Positions 18,762 through 27,092 of a stretch of 64,000 bases of DNA are shown here, piece after piece. Within the stretch, counting starts at the first letter, position 1. The number at the start of each line of letters is the position of its first letter. Below the pieces are notes generated by a model. The model did not search any database, was not told the DNA's origin, and saw only the letters and a program-made list of their open reading frames with translations. Both the position numbers and the translations under genes were made by a program. The stretch comes from Arthrobacter sp. Marseille-P9274 (GTDB lineage Bacteria > Actinomycetota > Actinomycetes > Actinomycetales > Micrococcaceae), in assembly GCF_946892675.1 (NCBI RefSeq), contig NZ_CAMPOV010000001.1, positions 284,033-348,032 on the forward strand. Reading direction: 5' to 3'.

Positions 18762-20066
18762 TTAGCTGTCCTGGTGCGCGACGCGCTTGATGAAGAAGGA
18801 CGCCACGATCGAAACGGATGCGCAGCCGGCGACGTAGACGGCGATGGGCCACCACTGTCCACCGCTGACCTCGAAGAGCCAGGCCGCGATGATCGGGGCG
18901 GTGCCGCCGAAGATCGCCGCGCCGAGCTGGTAGCCGAGCGAGGCGCCGGTGTAGCGGACCTCGGGGGCGAAGTTTTCGGCGATCAGCGTGCCGAGGATCG
19001 CGTTGACGCTGCCCCACAGGATGCCGAATCCGACGATAGTTCCCACGAACAGTGCCACGGTGGCACCCGTGTTGATCACGAGGTAGTAGGGCACCACGAG
19101 CAGGATCGTAGCCGTGGCCGACCAGCGGTAGAGCTTGGCGCGCGGAATGCTGTCGGAGATGCGCCCGAAGATGGGCATCCAGATCGTCGCAACGAGCGCG
19201 GCCGCCGCGACGGCGAGGAGGACGGTATTCTGCCGCGCTCCGAGGACGCCGGTGGCGTAGGCGATGACGTAGGTGCCGAAGATGTAGAACGGGCCCGTTT
19301 CGGCGGCCTTCGCGCCGATCGAGACCAGCACGGCGCCGCGGTGCTTCGTGAGGACCTCCTTGATCGGCAGGCGCAGCTGGGCGCCCTTCTCCCGCACCCG
19401 CTTGAACTCGGGGGTCTCGTCGAGGCCGTTGCGGATCCAGAGGCCGATGAAGACGAGCACCACGCTGCCGACGAACGGCACGCGCCAGCCCCACGTCATG
19501 AACTGCCCGTCCGGGAGCATCGTGAGGAGCGCGACGACGCCGGCGGCGAGCAGCATGCCCAGGCTGATGCCCATCTGCGGCACGGCCCCGTAGAGGCCGC
19601 GGCGGTTCTTCGGCGCGTACTCGTAGGCGAGCAGGAGTGCGCCGCCCCATTCGCCGCCGATGCCCAGGCCCTGCAGGATGCGGAAGGCGATGAGCAGGAT
19701 CGGGGCGGCGATGCCGATGGCCGCGTAGTCGGGCAGCAGGCCGATGGCGACGGTGCCGCCGCCCATCAGCATGAGCGTGATGAAGAGGGTCTTCTTGCGG
19801 CCGATGCGGTCGCCGATATGCGAGAAGATGATGCCGCCCAGGGGACGGAAGAAGAACGTCAGCGAGAACGAGATGTAGGCGAGCAGCGTCGACACGAACT
19901 CGTTGTCGCTCGGGAAAAAGAGCTTGTTGAAGACCAGGGCTGCAACCGTGCCGTAGACGAGGAAGTCGAACCACTCGATGACGCTGCCGCTGAGGCTGCC
20001 GAGCAGCACTCGGTAGTTCAGCTTCTCCGGGGTCTGGGTTTTTTGCGAGGACGTAGTGACCGTCAC
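18762..20066 (-). CDS. MFS metabolite:H+ symporter (ShiA/ProP type)
   Basis: 434 residues, 12 membrane helices. HIGDRIGRKKTLF in loop 2-3 and GLGIGGEWGGALLL identify the metabolite:H+ symporter branch that includes carboxylate and shikimate carriers. Start GTG at 20066 with AGGAG 6 nt upstream. First gene of the operon with lldD, so it probably imports the acid oxidised by LldD; inference from context. Confidence 0.87.
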   Translation of the reverse strand: MTVTTSSQKTQTPEKLNYRVLLGSLSGSVIEWFDFLVYGTVAALVFNKLFFPSDNEFVSTLLAYISFSLTFFFRPLGGIIFSHIGDRIGRKKTLFITLMLMGGGTVAIGLLPDYAAIGIAAPILLIAFRILQGLGIGGEWGGALLLAYEYAPKNRRGLYGAVPQMGISLGMLLAAGVVALLTMLPDGQFMTWGWRVPFVGSVVLVFIGLWIRNGLDETPEFKRVREKGAQLRLPIKEVLTKHRGAVLVSIGAKAAETGPFYIFGTYVIAYATGVLGARQNTVLLAVAAAALVATIWMPIFGRISDSIPRAKLYRWSATATILLVVPYYLVINTGATVALFVGTIVGFGILWGSVNAILGTLIAENFAPEVRYTGASLGYQLGAAIFGGTAPIIAAWLFEVSGGQWWPIAVYVAGCASVSIVASFFIKRVAHQDS

Positions 20067-20107
20067 GAATTTCTCCTATGGGAATCGGAGCCTATGTGGC
20101 CCTACCA

Positions 20108-20155
20108 TGTGGTCCGACCACAGAAAACTGTAGGGTGTGACTGCTGCCACGTCAA
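20108..20155 (-). promoter_or_regulatory. Promoter with FadR/LldR-type operator for the symporter-lldD operon
   Basis: On the minus strand TTGACG (20150-20155) and TACAGT (20127-20132) are separated by exactly 17 bp, a good housekeeping-sigma promoter. A perfect palindrome TGTGGTCCGACCACA (20108-20122) covers the expected start site. It contains TGGTCCGACCA, matching the TNGTNNNACNA consensus of FadR-subfamily GntR regulators such as LldR. The start codon is 42 nt further on. A repressor bound here would block initiation; the regulator at 21530-22216 is the obvious candidate. Confidence 0.78.
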
Positions 20156-20308
20156 GGTGTGGCGCAGCTTTCATTCCGATCGATGCGCATAGCCCGGCGC
20201 TCACTGAATCGTTTCCCATTTGGAACCTTGCGGCCGGCCTGGGGCAGCGCGGCCGCGCGTAGAGTGCTGCTTGGATCTTCCGTCCGGCCCGTCATGAGGA
20301 GCAGGGAT

Positions 20309-21472
20309 ATGTCACTTCGCTGGACTGCGGCCCTTGCGGCGGCCGTGGTGCTCGGCCTGACCACGGCGGCACCCCAAGGACCGGCGCAGGCGAGCAGTCC
20401 GCCGTCGTCCCTTGTCCTGGAGACTACGGCCGCGGTTCCCACCCCGGCGCAGCAGCTGGCCAAGCTGACCCTGGACCAGCGGATCGGCCAGGTGGTCATG
20501 GGCGGCGTCCCGGCTACCGGTGCCAGCAGCAGCGACCTGGCCATGATCAAGCGCTTCCACATGGGGAATATCTTCCTGTCGGGCCGCAGTTCCAAGGGCG
20601 TCGCCGCCACCCGAAGGGTGACCGACGCCCTGCGCGCGACCGTATCCTCGCGCTCCACCGGTGGCATTCCCCTGTTCATCGCCACCGACCAGGAAGGCGG
20701 ATATGTCCAGGTGCTCAGCGGCCCGGGCTTTGAAAAAATTCCGACCGCTCTGCATCAAGGCCGCTGGCTTCCACGTTCCGTGCAGGTCAGCGCTCAGCGA
20801 TGGGGCGGGCAGCTGCGCTCTGCCGGGGTGAATGTGAACCTGGCGCCGGTGGCAGATACCGTTCCGGCGTCCATCGGGGCCTACAACCTTCCCATCGGCT
20901 ACTGGAACCGCGAGTTCGGCAACACCCCCGAACACGTAGCCGCCGACGTGGTGGCGTTTTCGAAGGGCATGAAGGCGTCTGGGGTCGCCCCGGTCATCAA
21001 GCATTTCCCGGGGCTGGGCCGCGTACATCTGAACACCGACATTTCGCGCGGCGTCACGGACACCGTCACGACGCGCCGCGATGCCTACCTGCGGCCGTTC
21101 AAGGACGGCATCGGTGCGGGTGCCCGCTGGGTCATGGTGTCCAACGCCTACTATTCAAAGATCGACGCCCGCCACATCGGCCCGTTCTCGCCAACCATCA
21201 TGCGAACCATGCTGCGCACCGAACTGGGCTTCACCGGCATCGTGATCTCCGACGACCTGTGCAATGCGGCGCAGCTCTCCCCTTGGTCCTACAGCACGCG
21301 GGCACGTGCCTTCTTCAACGCCGGCGGCACCATGCTGCTGTGCACCGACGCCCGCGACCTGCCCGCCATGCAGCGGTACCTGCACAACTACGCGCTGGCC
21401 CATCCTGCCTTCCGGGCGAAGATCGATGCGGCAGCGCTGAAGGTGCTCGAAGTGAAGCATGCGGGGACGTAG
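20309..21472 (+). CDS. Secreted glycoside hydrolase family 3 protein (NagZ-like)
   Basis: 387 residues. Signal peptide RWTAALAAAVVLGLTTAAP, then a GH3 N-terminal barrel: TDQEGGYVQ, KHFPGLGRVHLNTD (KHFPGHG-type catalytic loop, but the third Gly-His pair is Gly-Leu) and SDDL with the probable nucleophile Asp. NagZ enzymes remove N-acetylglucosamine from muropeptides. Loss of the canonical His in KHFPG(H) is noteworthy since it normally helps acid catalysis. ATG 20309 follows GGAG by 8 nt. It diverges from the symporter operon. Confidence 0.85.
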   Translation: MSLRWTAALAAAVVLGLTTAAPQGPAQASSPPSSLVLETTAAVPTPAQQLAKLTLDQRIGQVVMGGVPATGASSSDLAMIKRFHMGNIFLSGRSSKGVAATRRVTDALRATVSSRSTGGIPLFIATDQEGGYVQVLSGPGFEKIPTALHQGRWLPRSVQVSAQRWGGQLRSAGVNVNLAPVADTVPASIGAYNLPIGYWNREFGNTPEHVAADVVAFSKGMKASGVAPVIKHFPGLGRVHLNTDISRGVTDTVTTRRDAYLRPFKDGIGAGARWVMVSNAYYSKIDARHIGPFSPTIMRTMLRTELGFTGIVISDDLCNAAQLSPWSYSTRARAFFNAGGTMLLCTDARDLPAMQRYLHNYALAHPAFRAKIDAAALKVLEVKHAGT

Positions 21473-21529
21473 ACGCCGCCCGGCTGTAATTTACCCCGGC
21501 CTCGGCACTCGCCAATCCTGATGGGCGGG

Positions 21530-22216
21530 CTAGTTGGCCGTTTCCAGGTAGTACCCGCGGATGTGTTCACGCACGGCTTCCGCGGCCCGCTGGCGCTCCC
21601 CGCTGCGCAGGGCGTCGAAGATCGCGCGGTGTTCGGACCGCAGGCGGGCGGCGGTGGTCGTCCAGTCCGGAAGCGCCTGGGCGCGGGCAAGAGTGTGGTC
21701 GGCAATGGCAGTACGCAGCGCGTCCATGAGCGTGCTGATGAGCGGGTTCCCGGCGGTCCGCGAAACCGTCACGTGGAACTCGGCATCGAGCTGCAGGAAG
21801 TCCTCGACGGCGATGTCCGGGTCATCCATCAGCTTCAGGAGGCGCTCGGCCGAGTCCCAGTCTCCCCTGCCCGGGTCCGAGTGTTCCGCAGCCCACGTCT
21901 CAAGCAGCAGGCGCATCTCGTACACGTGCGAGTGCTCGACGTGGCTCGTCGCGATCTGCAGGTTGAGCAGCAGCGCCATCGCCTGGGCGGGTGCCGCGGT
22001 GACAACGGTGCCCGACCGCGGGCCGGAGCCCGTCGAGGCCTGGATGGTTCCCAGCGCCTCGAGGACCTTTAATGCTTCACGCAGGGAGCTGCGGGAAACC
22101 TTCAGGGTCTCGGCGAGGGCTCGCTCGCTGGGCAGGTGGTCGCCGATGCGCAGGCGGCCGCTGGAGAGCTCCTCGGTCACCCAATTCATCACTGCTTCGT
22201 GCGCTTTCATCGCCAC
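21530..22216 (-). CDS. FadR-subfamily GntR regulator, candidate LldR
   Basis: 228 residues: an N-terminal winged helix (LPSERALAETLKVSRSSLREAL, about 27-49) and a C-terminal FCD ligand domain with metal-binding residues in DAEFHVTV, SEHRAIFDAL and REHIRGYY. This is the class that binds TNGTNNNACNA sites, and such a site lies in the symporter-lldD promoter 1.4 kb away. The regulator is therefore a likely lactate-responsive repressor; this is inference. GTG start at 22216, or ATG two codons later. Confidence 0.87.
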   Translation of the reverse strand: MAMKAHEAVMNWVTEELSSGRLRIGDHLPSERALAETLKVSRSSLREALKVLEALGTIQASTGSGPRSGTVVTAAPAQAMALLLNLQIATSHVEHSHVYEMRLLLETWAAEHSDPGRGDWDSAERLLKLMDDPDIAVEDFLQLDAEFHVTVSRTAGNPLISTLMDALRTAIADHTLARAQALPDWTTTAARLRSEHRAIFDALRSGERQRAAEAVREHIRGYYLETAN

Positions 22217-22248
22217 CGATTATCTCAGGTCAGACAGGACGGGGGCGG

Positions 22249-22722
22249 CTACTTCGCCTCCTCCGGGGCGCCGGGGGCGCCGTCGATGCCGACGCTGACG
22301 TCATGCCCGACGGCGGTGCCGTGCTCCACGGTCCGAGAGACCGTGCAGTACTTGTCGTGCGAGAGGGCGACGAGTCGTTCGACCATGCCGGCCGCCTTGC
22401 GTCCGCCGTCGTCGTCGGGGAAGGCGAGCCTGAACGAAAGGTTCAGATCCTCCATCCGGTTCGCCCCGCCCTCCTCGACGATCTTGTTCCCCGTGGCCTC
22501 GATCCGGAACTCCGAGGGTTCGGAGCTGCGGGAAGTCGCGATGTCCACGTCGATGGCCGAGCAGCCCGCGATGGCGGCCAGCAGCAGCTCCACGGGAGAC
22601 AGCAGGCCCTCGCCCTGGCCGAATTCGACCTCAGCCCCGGCAGCATTGCGGGCGGTGTAGCGGCCGGTGGCGGTGCGGGACAGCTCGATGGAACGCAGGG
22701 CGGAATCCGGGTTTTGGCTCAT
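22249..22722 (-). CDS. OsmC-family protein
   Basis: 157 residues with the OsmC/Ohr fold: SPVELLLAAIAGCSAIDVD carries the first redox cysteine and SHDKYCTVSRTV the second, so the peroxidatic pair is complete. Likely reduces organic hydroperoxides. ATG 22722 was chosen over an upstream in-frame start because homologous length is about 150. It ends 32 bp before the GntR gene on the same strand. Confidence 0.85.
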   Translation of the reverse strand: MSQNPDSALRSIELSRTATGRYTARNAAGAEVEFGQGEGLLSPVELLLAAIAGCSAIDVDIATSRSSEPSEFRIEATGNKIVEEGGANRMEDLNLSFRLAFPDDDGGRKAAGMVERLVALSHDKYCTVSRTVEHGTAVGHDVSVGIDGAPGAPEEAK

Positions 22723-22790
22723 GGGCCCATCATGCCACCGCCGCTGACGGCCGCCGGCATCGGATCCTGTCGCGGGATTTGCCCGGGGTG

Positions 22791-24206
22791 TCAATCCGCC
22801 TGGCCGACGCGGTGCACCTTGAGCAGGTTGGTGGAGCCGGGGGTGCCGGGCGGCGAGCCGGCGACGACGACGGTGAGGTCGCCGGTGCTTGCGAGGCCGA
22901 GTTCCCGGAGCCGGCGGTCCAGCTCGAAGGTCATTTCGTCGGTGTGGTGCTGCGCGGGAATGAGCACGGGCTGGATTCCCCAGGCCAGGGTGGCGGTGTG
23001 CATGGTGGCCAGCGACGGGGTGAAGGCGAAGACGGGCCTGGCGGGGCGCAGCCGGGAGAGGCGGCGCGCGGTGTCGCCGGTCTCGGTGAAGGCGCAGATG
23101 CAGGCGGCGCCGAGCTGGTCGGCGATGTCCACGGCGGCGCGGGTGACGGCCCCGGCGCGGGTGGCGGGTTTGCTGCCCAGCGGCGGCACCAGGTCCCGGC
23201 CCTGCTCTTCGGAGGCCTCCATGATCTGCGCCATGGTCCGGACGGCTTCGACCGGGTAGCTGCCGACGCTGGTTTCGCCGGAAAGCATGACCGCGTCGGC
23301 GCCGTCGAGCACGGCGTTGGCGCAGTCCGAGGCTTCGGCGCGGGTGGGCCGCGGGTTGCCGATCATGGACTCGAGCACCTGGGTGGCGACGATGACCGGC
23401 TTGGCCCAGCGGCGGGCCAGGGCGATGGCGCGCTTCTGCACCAGCGGCACGTCCTCCAGCGGGACTTCGACGCCGAGGTCGCCGCGCGCCACCATGATGG
23501 CGTCGAAGGCGTCGACGATTTCCTCGAGCGCGTCGACGGCCTGTGGCTTCTCGATCTTGGCGATGACCGGGACGCGGCGGCCCTCCTCGTCCATGATCTC
23601 GTGGACGCGGCGGATGTCGGCGGCGTCGCGCACAAAGGACAGCGCGACCATGTCCACGCCGGTCTTCAGAGCCCAGCGCAGGTCCGCCTCGTCCTTATCG
23701 GTCAGCGCGGGCAGGCCCACAGCGACGCCGGGCAGGTTGATCCCCTTGTTGTTCGAGACGTGCCCCGGCACCGTGACTTCCGCGCGGACTTCGGTGTCGG
23801 TGACCTCGAGGGCCATCAGCGCCACCTTGCCGTCGTCGATGAGCAGGGTGTCCCCCGGCGCGACGTCCTGCGGCAGCCCCTTGTACGTGGTGGAGCAGAT
23901 CCGCCCGATGCCGTCGACGTCCTCCACCGTGATGGTAAAGCGCTGCCCCTCGGCCAGGTAATGCGGGCCGTCGGCGAACCGCCCCAGCCGGATCTTCGGC
24001 CCTTGGAGGTCCGCGAAGATGCCGACCGGCTTGCTGAGTTCGGCGGCGGCCTTGCGGATGTGGGCGTAGGTCTGCTCGTGCGCTTCGTGGTCGCCGTGGC
24101 TCATGTTCAGCCGGGCGACGTCGGTGCCGGCCTCGAGGACGGCCAGGGTCTTGGCGTAGGTGTCGAGGGCGGGTCCGAAGGTGGCGACGATCTTGGCGCG
24201 TCTCAT
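22791..24206 (-). CDS. pyk: Pyruvate kinase (TtuE-like position)
   Basis: 471 residues. RRAKIVATFGPA at the N terminus (Phe replaces the usual Leu), RLNMSHGDH, IAKIEKPQAVDALEEI, MVARGDLGVE and SGETSVGSYPVEAVRTM are pyruvate kinase signatures. It converts phosphoenolpyruvate and ADP to pyruvate and ATP. The start ATG overlaps the glycerate kinase stop by 4 bp (ATGA). A pyruvate kinase dedicated to tartrate breakdown (TtuE) is known in Agrobacterium; the operon context points to the same role, so a second, glycolytic copy is expected elsewhere. Confidence 0.93.
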   Translation of the reverse strand: MRRAKIVATFGPALDTYAKTLAVLEAGTDVARLNMSHGDHEAHEQTYAHIRKAAAELSKPVGIFADLQGPKIRLGRFADGPHYLAEGQRFTITVEDVDGIGRICSTTYKGLPQDVAPGDTLLIDDGKVALMALEVTDTEVRAEVTVPGHVSNNKGINLPGVAVGLPALTDKDEADLRWALKTGVDMVALSFVRDAADIRRVHEIMDEEGRRVPVIAKIEKPQAVDALEEIVDAFDAIMVARGDLGVEVPLEDVPLVQKRAIALARRWAKPVIVATQVLESMIGNPRPTRAEASDCANAVLDGADAVMLSGETSVGSYPVEAVRTMAQIMEASEEQGRDLVPPLGSKPATRAGAVTRAAVDIADQLGAACICAFTETGDTARRLSRLRPARPVFAFTPSLATMHTATLAWGIQPVLIPAQHHTDEMTFELDRRLRELGLASTGDLTVVVAGSPPGTPGSTNLLKVHRVGQAD

Positions 24207-25417
24207 GAGGGGATGGCGTCCTTGCTGGGCTGTAGGGTTTGGGCGATATCGCGGCCGAGTTCGGCGAGGAGCCGCCGGGACAGCTCCGGGTCCGCGGCGC
24301 AGTCCTGGCCGGTCATGGCGCTGAGCGCGTGGATCTGGCCGATTCCGTGTTCCGGCAGGGCGTCCTGCGCCAGGGCGTTGTGGCCGACGACGGCGACCAC
24401 CGGCTTGGGTGCCGAGCGCCGGGCCACGACCAGGGGAAGCTTTCCGGACAGGGTCTGGGCATCGAGCTTGCCCTCGCCGGTGATGACCAGGTCGCAGCCG
24501 GCGGCGGCCTGCTCGAAGCCGAGCAGGTCCAGGAAGAAGTCGGCGCCGGAGACCATGCGCGCGCCGAGCAGCATCGCGGCGAATCCGAGCCCGCCGGCGC
24601 TCCCGGCGCCGGGGGCCTCCGCGCAGGACGCCGCCGCCGAGCCGGCTTCCTCGAGCCGGCGGACCAGGTTGGCCAGTCCGGCTTCGAGCAGCTGCACGTC
24701 CTCGGGGTCGGCGCCCTTCTGCGGTCCGTACACTGCGGCCGCGCCGTCCGGGCCGAGCAGCGGGTTCCGGACGTCGTTGGCGGCCACGATGTCCACGCCT
24801 GCCAGCCCGGGCAGGCCGTCCAGCTCGATCCGTGCGATGTCCGCCAGCGAGCCGCCGCTCGGGGCGAAGGCGCGGCCGGCGGCGTCGAAGAACCGGGCGC
24901 CGAGGGCGTGGAGCATGCCGGCTCCCCCGTCCGTGCTGGCGCTGCCGCCCAGCGCCAGGACCAGCTGGCGCGGCCCCTGCCCGAGCGCCGCCCGGATGGC
25001 CTGGCCGAAGCCGGCGCTGCTGCTGGCCATCGGGGCCAGCCCGCCGGCCGGCAGCATCTGCAGCCCCGAGGTTGTCGCGACTTCGACCACGGCCGCGTGG
25101 CCGTCGAAGGCGACGGTGGCGGAAGCGGGGCCGCCGGTCGGGCCGGCGACCTCCACTGCCAGCGGCCGGAAGCCTGCGGCCAGCGCGGCCTGGACGCTGC
25201 CGTCCCCGCCATCGGCCAGCGGCAGCAGGCGGCAGCTGATTTGCGGGCCACGGGCTTGCTGGCCGCCGGCCTGTGAGGCTCCGGCGGGAACAACAGTAGC
25301 GCCGCTGTCCCTGCTGCCGCCGGCCAGGAGGCCGGTTTCCAGCGCCTGCGCCACCTCGGCCGCGCTGAGCGAGCCCTTGAACTTGTCGGGAGCCACCAGG
25401 ATCTTCATCGTGCTCAT
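24203..25417 (-). CDS. Glycerate kinase, type I
   Basis: 404 residues. ILVAPDKFKGSLSA at the N terminus and LALGGSASTDGGAGML are type I glycerate kinase motifs. It phosphorylates D-glycerate, giving 2-phosphoglycerate in this class, which enolase converts to the substrate of the adjacent pyruvate kinase. ATGA overlaps with both neighbours show tight translational coupling. Insertions of Gly/Ala/Ser-rich sequence around residues 28-55 make it longer than usual (about 380). Confidence 0.92.
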   Translation of the reverse strand: MSTMKILVAPDKFKGSLSAAEVAQALETGLLAGGSRDSGATVVPAGASQAGGQQARGPQISCRLLPLADGGDGSVQAALAAGFRPLAVEVAGPTGGPASATVAFDGHAAVVEVATTSGLQMLPAGGLAPMASSSAGFGQAIRAALGQGPRQLVLALGGSASTDGGAGMLHALGARFFDAAGRAFAPSGGSLADIARIELDGLPGLAGVDIVAANDVRNPLLGPDGAAAVYGPQKGADPEDVQLLEAGLANLVRRLEEAGSAAASCAEAPGAGSAGGLGFAAMLLGARMVSGADFFLDLLGFEQAAAGCDLVITGEGKLDAQTLSGKLPLVVARRSAPKPVVAVVGHNALAQDALPEHGIGQIHALSAMTGQDCAADPELSRRLLAELGRDIAQTLQPSKDAIPS

Positions 25418-26937
25418 CGGACGCCGGCCTCGGCGGGAACGGTTTCGGCCGCCGCGGAGCTGTCGGCTTCCGCGGCTGCCCGTCGACCGGGCCGCTCGGC
25501 GCCGGCTGGTACCTCCGTCCTGGCGGACGCCCCGGCAGCAACCGGAGCACCGTCGTCGTTAGTATCCGCCACGCCGCCCGCGGCCAGGGCACCTCCCCCG
25601 GCGCCGCCGTCGTTATTGGTTGCCGTGCCCAGTGGCTCCACGTCCTCGCCGTTGAAGACCCGGCGCACCCGGTCCACGTCCAGCGACTTGTCCCACCAGG
25701 CGATGAACAGCGTGGCCACGGCGTTGCCGCAGAAGTTCACCAGCGCGCGGCACTCGGACATGAACTTGTCAATGCCGAAGATCAGCATGATGCCCGCCGC
25801 GGGGATGGTGCCCAGCGTGCTGAGCGTCGCGGTGAGGGCGATGAAGCCGCCGCCCGCGACGCCGGCGGCGCCCTTGGAGGTGAGCAGCATGACCGCGAGC
25901 ATGCCCAGCTGCTGGCCGATGGTCAGCTCCGTGTTGGTGGCCTGCGCGATGTAGACCGCGGCAAGCGAGAGGTAGATCGCGGCGCCGTCGAGGTTGAAGC
26001 TGTAGCCGGTCGGGACGACCAGGCCGACGGTCTCCTTCTTGACGCCGGCATGTTCGAGCTTGCGCATCAGCCCCGGGAGGGCCGGCTCCGCGGTGGACGT
26101 ACCCAGGATCAGCAGCAGCTCCTCCTTGAAGTGCTTGAACATCTTGAAGATGTTCAGCTTCAGGAAGGCCATCACGCCGCCGAGGACCACGATGACGAAG
26201 AGGATCGAGGTGCCGTAGAAGAGCAGGATCAGCCAGCCGAGGCTGGAGAGGGTTTCCACGCCGTACTTGCCCACGGCGAAGGCCATGGCTCCGAAGGCGC
26301 CGAGCGGGGCGGCCTTCATGATGAAGTTCAGGACCTTGAAGACGATCTTGGTCAGCCGCTGGACGGCGTCGAGGACCGGGGCTCCGACCTTGCCGACGGC
26401 GTTGAGCGCGATGCCGAAGATGACCGCCATGAAGATGATTTGGAGGATGTCGCCCTCGACGAACGGGCCCGCCACGCTGCCCGGGATGATGTGGGTCAGG
26501 AACTCCCACCACTGCTGGTTCTCGCCTTTTTCGATCAGCTCGGCGGCCGTGCCGGTGGTCTCGATCTTGCTGGCGTCCGCGTTGACGCCGTCGCCGAGCC
26601 GGAAGATGTTGATGGCGACCAGGCCGATGACCATGGCGCAGATGGTGCCGATCTGGAAGTACGTGAGGGCCTTGAGCCCGGTCACGCCGACCTTCTTCAG
26701 GTCCGCGACGCTGGCGATGCCGCCGACGATCGTGAGGAACACGATCGGTCCGATGAGCATCTTCATCGCCTCGACGAACGTGGTCCCGATCGGCTGCATG
26801 GCTTCGCCGGTTGCCGGGGCGAGCCAGCCGACGAAGATGCCGACGACGATCGCCACCAGCACCCAGAAGTACAGCTGCCGGTACCAGCGCCGGGGCCGGG
26901 CCGGGCGGCGGGTGCCGCTGTCCAATGTGTGGTCCAT
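25414..26937 (-). CDS. C4-dicarboxylate:cation symporter, DctA family
   Basis: 507 residues. Eight membrane helices plus two re-entrant loops; GTSTAEPALPGLM and VPTGYSFNLDGAAIY are the substrate and cation-binding motifs. Probably imports tartrate, malate or succinate. The last ~75 residues form an unusual Gly/Ala/Glu tail after the normal end (NGEDVEPLG). This tail contains NNDGGAG and TNDDGAP encoded by copies of the dispersed GGCGCCGCCGTCGTT element. AGGTAGGA precedes the ATG. Confidence 0.9.
   Translation of the reverse strand: MDHTLDSGTRRPARPRRWYRQLYFWVLVAIVVGIFVGWLAPATGEAMQPIGTTFVEAMKMLIGPIVFLTIVGGIASVADLKKVGVTGLKALTYFQIGTICAMVIGLVAINIFRLGDGVNADASKIETTGTAAELIEKGENQQWWEFLTHIIPGSVAGPFVEGDILQIIFMAVIFGIALNAVGKVGAPVLDAVQRLTKIVFKVLNFIMKAAPLGAFGAMAFAVGKYGVETLSSLGWLILLFYGTSILFVIVVLGGVMAFLKLNIFKMFKHFKEELLLILGTSTAEPALPGLMRKLEHAGVKKETVGLVVPTGYSFNLDGAAIYLSLAAVYIAQATNTELTIGQQLGMLAVMLLTSKGAAGVAGGGFIALTATLSTLGTIPAAGIMLIFGIDKFMSECRALVNFCGNAVATLFIAWWDKSLDVDRVRRVFNGEDVEPLGTATNNDGGAGGGALAAGGVADTNDDGAPVAAGASARTEVPAGAERPGRRAAAEADSSAAAETVPAEAGVR
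25601..25616. repeat. Dispersed GC-rich element inside the dctA tail
   Basis: GCGCCGCCGTCGTTAT lies in-frame in the 3' coding tail and is read on the minus strand as NNDGGA. A diverged second copy is at 25549-25563. Confidence 0.45.
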
Positions 26938-27092
26938 GGTTCCTACCTCATTGTTGGAAGATCATGCTCCGCGGGACGTCTTGGAAGCCGCGGACAGGAA
27001 GGGCAGTGGGCCGGGCATGCTTGTAGGAGCGCATGCCCGCGGAGGGACGGGTCCGGCCGGCGGGCGTGCCGGCCGGACCCGGGAAGCGCGAA

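Noticed and set aside
17505-20192. 895-codon plus-strand frame antisense to lldD and the symporter
   Set aside because: No recognisable domain, typical of antisense frames when third positions are nearly all G/C; true genes on the minus strand have full family motifs.
22779-25592. Two frames of more than 900 codons over pyruvate kinase and glycerate kinase
   Set aside because: The minus-strand frame contains pyk only in its last half; the upstream half is an out-of-frame reading of glycerate kinase. The plus-strand frame has no motif.
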